Source: Thermostichus sp047461615 (GTDB taxonomy: Bacteria > Cyanobacteriota > Cyanobacteriia > Thermostichales > Thermostichaceae). From it: DNA of 39,089 nucleotides. A model generated the notes under the pieces. The model was not told the origin of the DNA. It was given only the letters and a program-made list of their open reading frames with translations, and made no database searches. Positions within the stretch are counted from its first letter, which is position 1; the number at the start of each line of letters is the position of its first letter. The position numbers and the translations under genes are program-made. The DNA lies in the NCBI RefSeq assembly GCF_047461615.1, contig NZ_JANSHI010000019.1:1-39089 (forward strand), given 5' to 3'. This document shows positions 33,901 through 39,089 of the stretch, in pieces.

Positions 33901-34344
33901 TCACGAGACAACAGAGGCGGCAGCGTCGGAAGCGCCTAACTGCTGGAAAGTCAAGGCCCGCTGCTGGAGCAGGGCAAACATGCTCACCAGGCCGTTGCTG
34001 CGGGAAGGGCTAAGGCTGAAGTTAAGACCCATCTCCCGCACGAAATTCAGGGAAACCCCCAAAATTTCCTCCGGCGCTAGGCCACTTAGCCCCTCCACCA
34101 GAATGGCCACCAAGCCCTTGACCAACTGGGCATCGGCATCTCCCTGGATGTAGACCTTGCCGTCCCTCAATTCGGTGGCTAGCCACACCCGCGAAGCGCA
34201 ACCCCGCACCAGATTCTCCTCCGTCCGCTGCGACTCGGGAAAAGGGGGCAGGCGCTTGGCATAGGCCAAGAGCAACTCGTACTTCTGACGAGGGGTTTTG
34301 GCCTTTTGAAAGCGACCTACAATCTGCCGCAGAGCTTCGGGCAT
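33901..34344 (-). CDS. sufE: SufE-family iron-sulfur cluster assembly protein
   Basis: SufE takes sulfur from the cysteine desulfurase SufS and passes it to the SUF scaffold. The 147-residue protein has the SufE fold signature RTEENLVRGCASRVWLATEL, with the sulfur-accepting cysteine in GCASRVW. It also has QGDADAQLVKGLVAILVEGL and FSLSPSRSNGLVSMFALLQQ. It ends only 13 bp before the znuA start and begins 17 bp after a Zur-like box on the same strand. It therefore appears to be the first gene of the zinc-uptake operon. No other suf genes are here. The ATG at 34344 is preceded by an in-frame TTG. Confidence 0.92.
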   Translation of the reverse strand: MPEALRQIVGRFQKAKTPRQKYELLLAYAKRLPPFPESQRTEENLVRGCASRVWLATELRDGKVYIQGDADAQLVKGLVAILVEGLSGLAPEEILGVSLNFVREMGLNFSLSPSRSNGLVSMFALLQQRALTFQQLGASDAAASVVS

Positions 34345-34360
34345 CAACCCACTGGCTGAA

Positions 34361-34375
34361 TGAGAATGATAATCA
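34361..34375 (-). promoter_or_regulatory. Zur (zinc uptake regulator) box upstream of sufE-znuACB
   Basis: TGAGAATGATAATCA fits the cyanobacterial Zur 7-1-7 palindrome TGANAATNATTNTCA at 12 of 13 fixed positions. It lies 17 bp before the sufE ATG and contains a possible -10 hexamer (TATCAT on the minus strand). Repression by zinc-loaded Zur is therefore the likely control of the whole operon. A Fur protein could also recognise this sequence. The region 34376-34461 has no other recognised feature. Confidence 0.75.
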
Positions 34376-34461
34376 AAATCGTAGCACGCTGCCTCAGCGC
34401 CTGCCGACGCTGTCAGGGGCAGCCTAGGTCAGCCAGCGCTTGGCGGGTATCCTAGACCTTG

Positions 34462-35601
34462 CTACCGCACCGAGCGATAGCCGCCTTTTACTCCCCTCGG
34501 GGAGAGGACCAGTTGCCAGAGCTGGCTAGCCCGGGCCTTGAAGCTACCGGCACTCATCAGGAGATAGAGCCGCCACATGCGGCGAAAGCGCTCATCGTAG
34601 CGGTCGGCTAATTTTGGCCATGCCTGCTCAAAATTGGCGTGCCAAGCTTTTAGGGTGGTCACGTAGTTGATGCCAAAGTTGTGCCAGTCTTCCAACACGA
34701 ACAGGCCCTCGAAGGCCGCGGTTATTTGAAGAGGCGAGGGCAGCATCGAGTTGGGAAAAATGTAGCGCTCAGTCCACGGATCCCGACCTTGGTAGGCGAC
34801 ATTGGTGCCGATGGTGTGCAGAAGCAACAAACCATCGTCGGTCAGGAGGCGACGGGCTACCTGCATAAACGTTCGGTAGTTGCGGTAGCCCACATGCTCG
34901 AACATGCCCACCGAAAGAATCCGATCGAACTTTCCCTGGGTCTGGCGATAGTCTTCCAGCCGAATCTCCACCGGTAGGCCCCGGCAGCGTTCGCTGGCCA
35001 GTTTGGCTTGCTCTTTGGAAACAGTAATCCCCACAACCTGCACCCCGTAGCGTTCGGCCAGGTACTGGGCTGTGCCGCCCCAGCCACAGCCGATGTCGAG
35101 CACCCGCATGCCGGGTTGGAGTTCCAGCTTGCGGGCAATGAGGTCAAGCTTAGCTTCTTGGGCTTCATCCAGAGTTTGCGCGCCCCCATCCCAATAGGCA
35201 CAGCTGTAGATCATGCGGCGATCCAGCATGGCCTCATAGAGATCGTTGCCAATGTCGTAGTGGCGCTGGCCAACCACAAATGCCCCCTTGCCCCGCTGGC
35301 GGTTGACAAAGTAACTGTCCAAAGCCACTAGAGGCTGAATTAGCCAACCCACCTGCTGCGGTGCCTGGGCAGTTAGGAGACGACAAACTAACTCATCAAT
35401 GGCCTCGCAATCCCACCAGCCCTCCATGTAGGCCTCGCCAAAGCCCAGGGATCCATAGAGCAGGCAGCGCAGATATAGCCGCTCGTCGTGGACTTGCAGA
35501 TCCCAGGGCCGCGAGCCGTTGACAGCTATATCGGCAGCCTCCAGAAGCCTAAGCCCATAGCGGCGCGCTAGCCGATGCCAGAGGGTGAGGTTTTTCCCCA
35601 T
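34462..35601 (-). CDS. cfa: Cyclopropane-fatty-acyl-phospholipid synthase family methyltransferase
   Basis: A 379-residue SAM-dependent enzyme of the CFA synthase family, which adds a methylene group across the double bond of membrane phospholipid acyl chains. It has the N-terminal acyl-binding region with LYGSLGFGEAYMEGWWD, then HYDIGNDLYEAMLDRRMIYSCAYW, SAM motif MRVLDIGCGWGG, VGITVSKEQAKLA, SVGMFEHVGYRNYRTF, and LLLLHTIG. Near the C-terminus is RMWRLYLLMSAGSFKARASQ. The start at 35601 (MGKNLTLWHRL) fits the family; the open frame continues to 35667 only because it runs into CRISPR repeat DNA. The ATG lies at the edge of the degenerate terminal repeat of the array, whose GGGGAAAAGAAA serves as the ribosome site. 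Confidence 0.92.
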   Translation of the reverse strand: MGKNLTLWHRLARRYGLRLLEAADIAVNGSRPWDLQVHDERLYLRCLLYGSLGFGEAYMEGWWDCEAIDELVCRLLTAQAPQQVGWLIQPLVALDSYFVNRQRGKGAFVVGQRHYDIGNDLYEAMLDRRMIYSCAYWDGGAQTLDEAQEAKLDLIARKLELQPGMRVLDIGCGWGGTAQYLAERYGVQVVGITVSKEQAKLASERCRGLPVEIRLEDYRQTQGKFDRILSVGMFEHVGYRNYRTFMQVARRLLTDDGLLLLHTIGTNVAYQGRDPWTERYIFPNSMLPSPLQITAAFEGLFVLEDWHNFGINYVTTLKAWHANFEQAWPKLADRYDERFRRMWRLYLLMSAGSFKARASQLWQLVLSPRGVKGGYRSVR

Positions 35602-35609
35602 TTTCTTTT

Positions 35610-35850
35610 CCCCCCAAAGGGGGGACTTGAGCTTGTAGCTGGTAGGGATTCTGGCAGATGTTTCCAATTTCCAGGGATCCCCCCGAAGGGGGAACTAATC
35701 ATAGGTTTTGTGCGACTGGAAGATGTCGAGTTGAAGTTTCCAAGTTCTAGGGATCCCCCTGAAGGGGGAACGCTTTGTTTGGAGGTTGATATGGAGGCGA
35801 AAGTTGTTGGTTTTGTTTCCAACTTCTAGGGATCCCCCCGAAGGGGGAAC
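35610..35850 (-). CRISPR. Mini CRISPR array: three 36-bp repeats plus a degenerate terminal repeat
   Basis: Three 36-bp repeats lie at 35815-35850, 35736-35771 and 35660-35695, separated by unique spacers of 43 bp (35772-35814) and 40 bp (35696-35735). They differ only at a few positions in the part next to the GGGATCC core and at one loop-flanking base. A fourth, degenerate repeat (35610-35626 matches about 17 bp) follows a 33-bp spacer. On the minus strand each repeat begins GTTCCCCCTTCGGGGG, a stem-loop, and ends GTTGGAAAC, which suits a crRNA 5' handle; its degenerate copy keeps only the 5' part. That places the leader on the high-coordinate side, next to the Cmr-like gene on the same strand, and the decayed end at cfa. 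Confidence 0.85.
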
Positions 35851-35995
35851 TTTAGCCCCATTAAACCCAAGCAGCGCAAGGAATGCAAGGCCCATTTGCG
35901 AGGGATCCGGAAAAAAGTGGGCAAAAAGGGCTCCGGCGAGGGAGCTTTGGGGCCTGAAAGCCTTGTGGTGCAAGACGGGGTAGAAAAGGTTTCTT
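35851..35995 (-). promoter_or_regulatory. Probable CRISPR leader region
   Basis: A 145-bp non-coding stretch between the stop of the RAMP fusion gene and the first (leader-side) repeat, in the position expected of a leader. It is somewhat A-rich on the plus strand (GGAAAAAAGTGGGCAAAAAGG at 35909-35929). No clear promoter hexamers are seen, so the array may instead be read through from the RAMP gene. Confidence 0.3.
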
Positions 35996-37954
35996 CTATC
36001 TCAAGGGCCAGATGACTTGAAAGTCATCAGCACCTCTCTTGAGCTCGTCGAGATACTTTCTCCTAGGATCCACCGTTGCCCCAAAAACAGTAACCACTTG
36101 GTAATCATCCAAATCGGCAATCCAAACCGGAGAAGGCACAGCACCACCCTGGACACCCCCGCACAAAAATCGGTCGTACTGGCCTTCCCCCCGCCGACCC
36201 AAGCGATGCAAAGTTGCCAGGGCATAGGGCTTGTCGGAATCTTCCCTGCCGCTACAGACCACGATCTTGCGGTTGGCATCCACTGCTTCCGGCCATTTAT
36301 CCCTGTCAACTCGGCCAAAACTTTGTGGGCTGTTGGGGTTAATGGCTTGCTGGGTTAGAGTCTTGAGAGCCTCAAAGAAGCTGCCCAGTCGCTTTTGGAA
36401 AAGCTTCTGAAACTCGACCACCGATCCTGGCAGCTCCCAGAAGGGACTCTCTGACTTGGGAATTAGGGTAGAGCCGCGCCACCAGGGAGGCCGGTCGCGA
36501 TCCTGGCGGGAGTAGCAGGGTCTTCTAGCACCTTGGCCCACACCCCCCAGATGGAACATCATCCAGGTGAGGTTAGTAAAGAGCCTTTTCACCGCCTCCT
36601 GCTCTGCTTGGGAAGCGTAATTTTGGCACTCGCTAGAAAAACTCAAGACAAGGATCCCTTCCTGTTGGCCTGCGGCTTCTCCTCGCTGATTGGGCTCCGG
36701 CCGAGAGACTTTGCCGTTCAGCAAATCCACATGGATCCAGCCGTGTTTTTGCTGGGGAGTGATGGCCCCAAAAAGTTGCCCCTCCCATTCCTGCACCTGC
36801 TTCACGGGCAAAACACCCAGGGCAAAGGTTCGAAACCAGTAGCGCAGCATGTTCTTAAAGGCTACCGGTCGGACTTCGGCAATTGATTTGTTGTCATACC
36901 GGTTCTTATCAGGTCTCCAGTTGACCACTTGCCGCCCGTGGATCAACTGACCCTCCAGCTCAAAAGGCAGCCGCAAGAATTCTCCCTTGTATTGAGATAG
37001 AGTTTTGCCAGTTTGAATCAGCCGACCGTAGCCGGTATTGACTTGGGATCCCACTCCTTGCTCCAGCCCGCGGATAAGCCATTCTTTCACTTGGGCTAAC
37101 ATCTCGTCGGTGCAGCCTGGGCCTTTGCGGATCCCGATTAAAAACGTGGCCTGTTTGAGAGAGAAAAAGACATTGGGATTTGCTTTATATTCCAAGCTGT
37201 TGCCATTCCATCTCCAAACGTTATTGGCAATATCAACAGCCAAGCCTCCCGACCTGGAGTTATCGGGATCCCCTTGTTTTTGAGTCTTGGTCGGCACAGG
37301 GTAGGCATCCAAAAAGATCACCTTGCCAGCACTATCTTTATCCTCAGCTTCTAGATGCCCAAGCCAGGGTGCCACTGCTTTATCTGCCTCCTCCCAAGAC
37401 AGATTGTGCTTCTGCATCAACTCTCGAATAGCCTGGGCGCGGGCTACCCCCCGCAAGGTGGAGCTGGGAAGGTAAGGGATCCCTAAGTGATCGAAAGCAG
37501 GGAGCAGCATGCTCTCCGGGCCTTTGGCTCCACCGACTCGAATTCGCCAGGGACAGGTGACCTGAAAGGTGTTGCTGGCAATACGCTGGGTGCGCTCATT
37601 CAAAACCTTCAAGCGAGCTCCAAAGTTGATCCTGGTTTCCACTTGGTGCGCCAGCTCCGCCTTGGTGCCGTCTTTAAAAGCATCGAGCGGCGCTCGCATC
37701 CAGCGCAAATATTCAACAAAGCCGGCGGTGGGATCGGGGTTGGGCGTGGGATCCAAGGGGTGACCTAGCCACGGCGAGGGCTGAGAATTGTTTCCCCCTC
37801 GGCCACCACCTCCACCGCGCGGCTGGTTTCCCCCACCATTACCTCCTTTAGGTCGATTTTCCTGGGGTGGCTGGCGGCTGGGATCCCCTGGCCTGGGAGG
37901 ACGAGGAAGCGGCTGGGGAGTGTTGCCAGGACGGGCAGAGCGATGACCAGTCAT
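35996..37954 (-). CDS. Double-RAMP CRISPR-associated protein (Cmr6-like fused to Cmr1-like)
   Basis: A 652-residue protein. Residues 1-75 are a low-complexity Pro/Gly/Arg/Asn segment (PKGGNGGGNQPRGGGGGRGG). Residues ~130-320 form a first RAMP domain, with GIPYLPSSTLRGVARAQAI at 158-176 and a Gly-rich loop GVGSQVNTGYGRL at 300-312, as in Cmr6. Residues ~327-652 form a second RAMP of Cmr1 type: VRPVAFKNMLRYWFRTFALG (361-380) matches the Cmr1 'RppS.kGalRfWfR' block, EWEGQLFG (389-396) follows, and GGVGQGARRPCYSR (470-483) replaces the Cmr1 glycine-rich loop. Cmr1 and Cmr6 sit at the same end of the type III-B effector backbone and help bind target RNA. The ATG has GGAGAAG six bases upstream. It is 29 bp after a Uma2 gene. 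No cmr2, cmr3 or cmr4 is in the window. Confidence 0.75.
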   Translation of the reverse strand: MTGHRSARPGNTPQPLPRPPRPGDPSRQPPQENRPKGGNGGGNQPRGGGGGRGGNNSQPSPWLGHPLDPTPNPDPTAGFVEYLRWMRAPLDAFKDGTKAELAHQVETRINFGARLKVLNERTQRIASNTFQVTCPWRIRVGGAKGPESMLLPAFDHLGIPYLPSSTLRGVARAQAIRELMQKHNLSWEEADKAVAPWLGHLEAEDKDSAGKVIFLDAYPVPTKTQKQGDPDNSRSGGLAVDIANNVWRWNGNSLEYKANPNVFFSLKQATFLIGIRKGPGCTDEMLAQVKEWLIRGLEQGVGSQVNTGYGRLIQTGKTLSQYKGEFLRLPFELEGQLIHGRQVVNWRPDKNRYDNKSIAEVRPVAFKNMLRYWFRTFALGVLPVKQVQEWEGQLFGAITPQQKHGWIHVDLLNGKVSRPEPNQRGEAAGQQEGILVLSFSSECQNYASQAEQEAVKRLFTNLTWMMFHLGGVGQGARRPCYSRQDRDRPPWWRGSTLIPKSESPFWELPGSVVEFQKLFQKRLGSFFEALKTLTQQAINPNSPQSFGRVDRDKWPEAVDANRKIVVCSGREDSDKPYALATLHRLGRRGEGQYDRFLCGGVQGGAVPSPVWIADLDDYQVVTVFGATVDPRRKYLDELKRGADDFQVIWPLR

Positions 37955-37983
37955 GGGATCTTCTCCAAAAAAGGGAAAAAGGG

Positions 37984-38625
37984 TTAGGAGTTGCCAAGAG
38001 TTTGCCGAAATTCACGCAGCATGGCGCTGGTGCCAATCTCTAAGGCCCGTTGAATGAGCTGAGGCACAAGCTTGGGGATGTCGAAGTCTGGAAAAAGCTG
38101 GCTGCGGCTGGATTCGACGTAGTCTTGCTCCTGCAAGATAAATATCCGCAAACTTCGCCCATCCAAGATCCAAACTTCTGGCACGCCAATAGCTTTGTAG
38201 GCATCGATAAAAGTTTGGGAAGTAACATCGGACTCAATGGCCAGATCGGGTGGGGGGAACAAATCAACATCGATCCTTCCCTCACAGCCACGCACCTGCT
38301 CCAGGTGATTGACATAGAAACAGGTGTCTGGTTCTACTCCAGCACTGCCAGATTTTTTGAGGGTTGTTGAGCCAAAATCTTCCCAGTCTCTCCCCTGAGC
38401 ATCGAGGAGGGCTTTTACAATATCTCCAGCGATGCGATGAGGGCGTTCATGCTTGGATAAGGGAGACATAATCTCGAAAGTTCCATTGCAGTAGGCAATG
38501 CGAGTATGGCGATCTTCGCCCAGCTCTTCCAGAATGTTCTCGCAGTCTTGCCAGGTCAACGAATGGATGACCACTCGGCTCCCCTCTTGGAGGTGGATAG
38601 ACTGCAGGGGAATGGCTACACCCAT
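37984..38625 (-). CDS. Uma2-family endonuclease-like protein inside the Cmr-like operon
   Basis: A 213-residue Uma2/DUF820 protein from a different branch than the tandem pair at 2-3 kb. It has the nuclease-fold elements NGTFEIMSPLSKHERPHRIA, VEPDTCFYV (acidic PD element) and PPPDLAIESDVTS (second acidic element), then VPEVWILDGRSLRIFILQ. The start at 38625 is fixed by a GGAGGAG site 3-9 bases upstream and by a TAATG junction: its ATG shares a base with the stop of the cmr5-like remnant. A frame open to 38667 gives 14 unlikely extra residues. The double-RAMP gene begins 29 bp downstream, so the Uma2 gene seems to be an integral member of this operon. Its role is unknown. Confidence 0.88.
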   Translation of the reverse strand: MGVAIPLQSIHLQEGSRVVIHSLTWQDCENILEELGEDRHTRIAYCNGTFEIMSPLSKHERPHRIAGDIVKALLDAQGRDWEDFGSTTLKKSGSAGVEPDTCFYVNHLEQVRGCEGRIDVDLFPPPDLAIESDVTSQTFIDAYKAIGVPEVWILDGRSLRIFILQEQDYVESSRSQLFPDFDIPKLVPQLIQRALEIGTSAMLREFRQTLGNS

Positions 38626-38872
38626 TACTCTCCTCCTTTGACGTCGTGGTAGATGGCCGTGGCCCAAAAGCCAAACTCCTGAGCTAAAGCCAGACCCAGT
38701 CCTGTGAGGCCCAGATACTCTTCAACTCCCAATTGCATAATTAGAGCTAGCAATTCCTTTTTGGCCAGAGATCTCCTCTAGACAACTAAAAGATTCCTTG
38801 ACCACTTGCTTTTTGCCCTCTTGGCTGAGGGCATTCTCTTCTGCCTTAAGGCGCAGTAGGCCCCAGGTGGAA
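38625..38872 (-). pseudogene. IS-truncated, frameshifted remnant with Cmr5-like C-terminus
   Basis: Two minus-strand frames join into one protein if a single A is removed from the AAAAA run at about 38761-38765. Before it the reading is LPSTWGLLRLKAEENALSQE ... KESFSCLEEISGQ, and after it KELLALIMQLGVEEYLGLTG ... ALAQEFGFWATAIYHDVKGGE. The last ~30 residues (EEYLGLTGLGLALAQEFGFW) resemble the C-terminal helix of Cmr5, a small helical subunit of the type III-B complex; this is a pattern match from memory and not certain. The 5' part is missing because an IS256-like element begins at about 38873. The stop codon overlaps the Uma2 start (TAATG). Either this is a dead gene, or the frameshift is a sequencing error in a gene that is still truncated. 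Confidence 0.5.
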
Positions 38873-39089
38873 GGTAGTGTCGCGTATTTTGTGGGTTAAG
38901 CATGGAGGGCGGAATGGACCGAGAGGAGCTTAAGAGGTTGACCAAGGAGGAGATCAGCCGGCGCATCCGGGAAGGGGTCAAGGCCGTCATAGTGCCCCGC
39001 ACCGCTTACGCGAACGAGCAGGTGTTGGAAGAAGAGATGACCGAGCACCTGGCTGCGGGTTACCGTGAGCGCACCCCAAGCCGCCGCGG
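38873..39089 (+). mobile_element. Left end of an IS256-type insertion sequence (runs off the window)
   Basis: The coding remnant on the minus strand stops looking coding at about 38873. There GTGTCGCGTATTTTGTGGGT begins, which resembles the terminal sequence of IS256-family elements. It is followed 30-40 bp later by the start of a transposase gene. The right end, inverted repeat and target-site duplication lie outside the window, so the exact boundary is an estimate. The element interrupts the 5' side of the cmr5-like gene and separates the locus from whatever lies upstream. Confidence 0.6.
38914..39089 (+). CDS. IS256-family transposase, N-terminal part (truncated by window edge)
   Basis: An open frame that continues past the end of the window; 58 codons are visible. 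The sequence DREELKRLTKEEISRRIREG, then VLEEEMTEHLAAGYRERTPSRR, matches the N-terminal region of IS256/Mutator-type transposases (LEEEMxEHLGAxxYERTxxRRG). The DDE catalytic residues would lie further downstream. I choose ATG 38914 because GGAGGGC lies six bases upstream; an in-frame ATG at 38902 is the alternative. Confidence 0.75.
   Translation, partial: MDREELKRLTKEEISRRIREGVKAVIVPRTAYANEQVLEEEMTEHLAAGYRERTPSRR

Noticed and set aside
38778..39002. 74-codon minus-strand ORF spanning the IS boundary
   Set aside because: It crosses from IS256-type sequence into the cmr5-like remnant in a frame that fits neither, so it is a chance open frame.

Overview
The window looks like chromosomal DNA from a unicellular, GC-rich cyanobacterium. 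The evidence is an allophycocyanin alpha-B gene (apcD), the photosystem II assembly factors Psb27 and a PAM68-like protein, a Tic22-like protein, an NnrU/Z-ISO-type membrane protein, a YggT/Ycf19-type protein and cyanobacterial-type GlgC, Sat, FolE and PilT. GGATCC, often inside GGGATCCC, is strikingly over-used, while I did not notice the usual cyanobacterial HIP1 octamer GCGATCGC. Together with overall gene style this suggests a hot-spring Synechococcus of the Yellowstone JA/OS type; that assignment is from memory, not from a database search.

Region 1 (1-7.5 kb) is mostly on the minus strand. It holds a possible upp / frameshifted gene / TPR protein operon, a tandem pair of Uma2-family nuclease-like genes on the plus strand, YggT, a small membrane/coiled-coil protein, an ABC1 (UbiB/AarF) kinase and glgC. 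Region 2 (7.5-12.8 kb) is on the plus strand: an orphan ParA ATPase followed directly by a Q-rich coiled-coil protein (a possible McdA/McdB-like positioning pair), then sat, a PDZ protein, a small membrane protein and a lone hydantoinase-B homologue. Region 3 (12.7-23.8 kb) alternates strands and carries housekeeping and photosynthesis genes: thioredoxin, NnrU, psb27, a histidine-kinase-like protein with a ruined ATPase domain, prmC, tic22, an iron/polyamine-type ABC ATPase, a short-chain dehydrogenase with a terminator-like hairpin just before its start, folE, pilT, apcD facing a HEAT-repeat protein, rpsO and the PAM68-like gene.

Region 4 (23.8-28.7 kb) is a cluster of three predicted lipoproteins of unknown function with proline-rich segments, followed by a short ORF that duplicates the C-terminus of the third and by another possible gene remnant. 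Region 5 (28.7-34.4 kb) holds pepA, a metzincin-type protease and a zinc-uptake operon (znuA-znuC-znuB). The operon appears to start with sufE and to be governed by a near-consensus Zur box.

Region 6 (34.4-39.1 kb) is the most unusual. Reading on the minus strand from the right edge, it contains the left end of an IS256-type insertion sequence, an IS-truncated and frameshifted remnant whose C-terminus resembles Cmr5, a Uma2 gene joined to it by a TAATG stop/start overlap, a 652-residue protein that appears to fuse a Cmr6-like RAMP to a Cmr1-like RAMP, and a mini CRISPR array. The array has three 36-bp repeats plus one degenerate terminal repeat, which runs up against the start of a cyclopropane-fatty-acid-synthase-type gene. 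I read this as a remnant or unusual derivative of a type III-B (Cmr) CRISPR locus with an embedded Uma2 nuclease.
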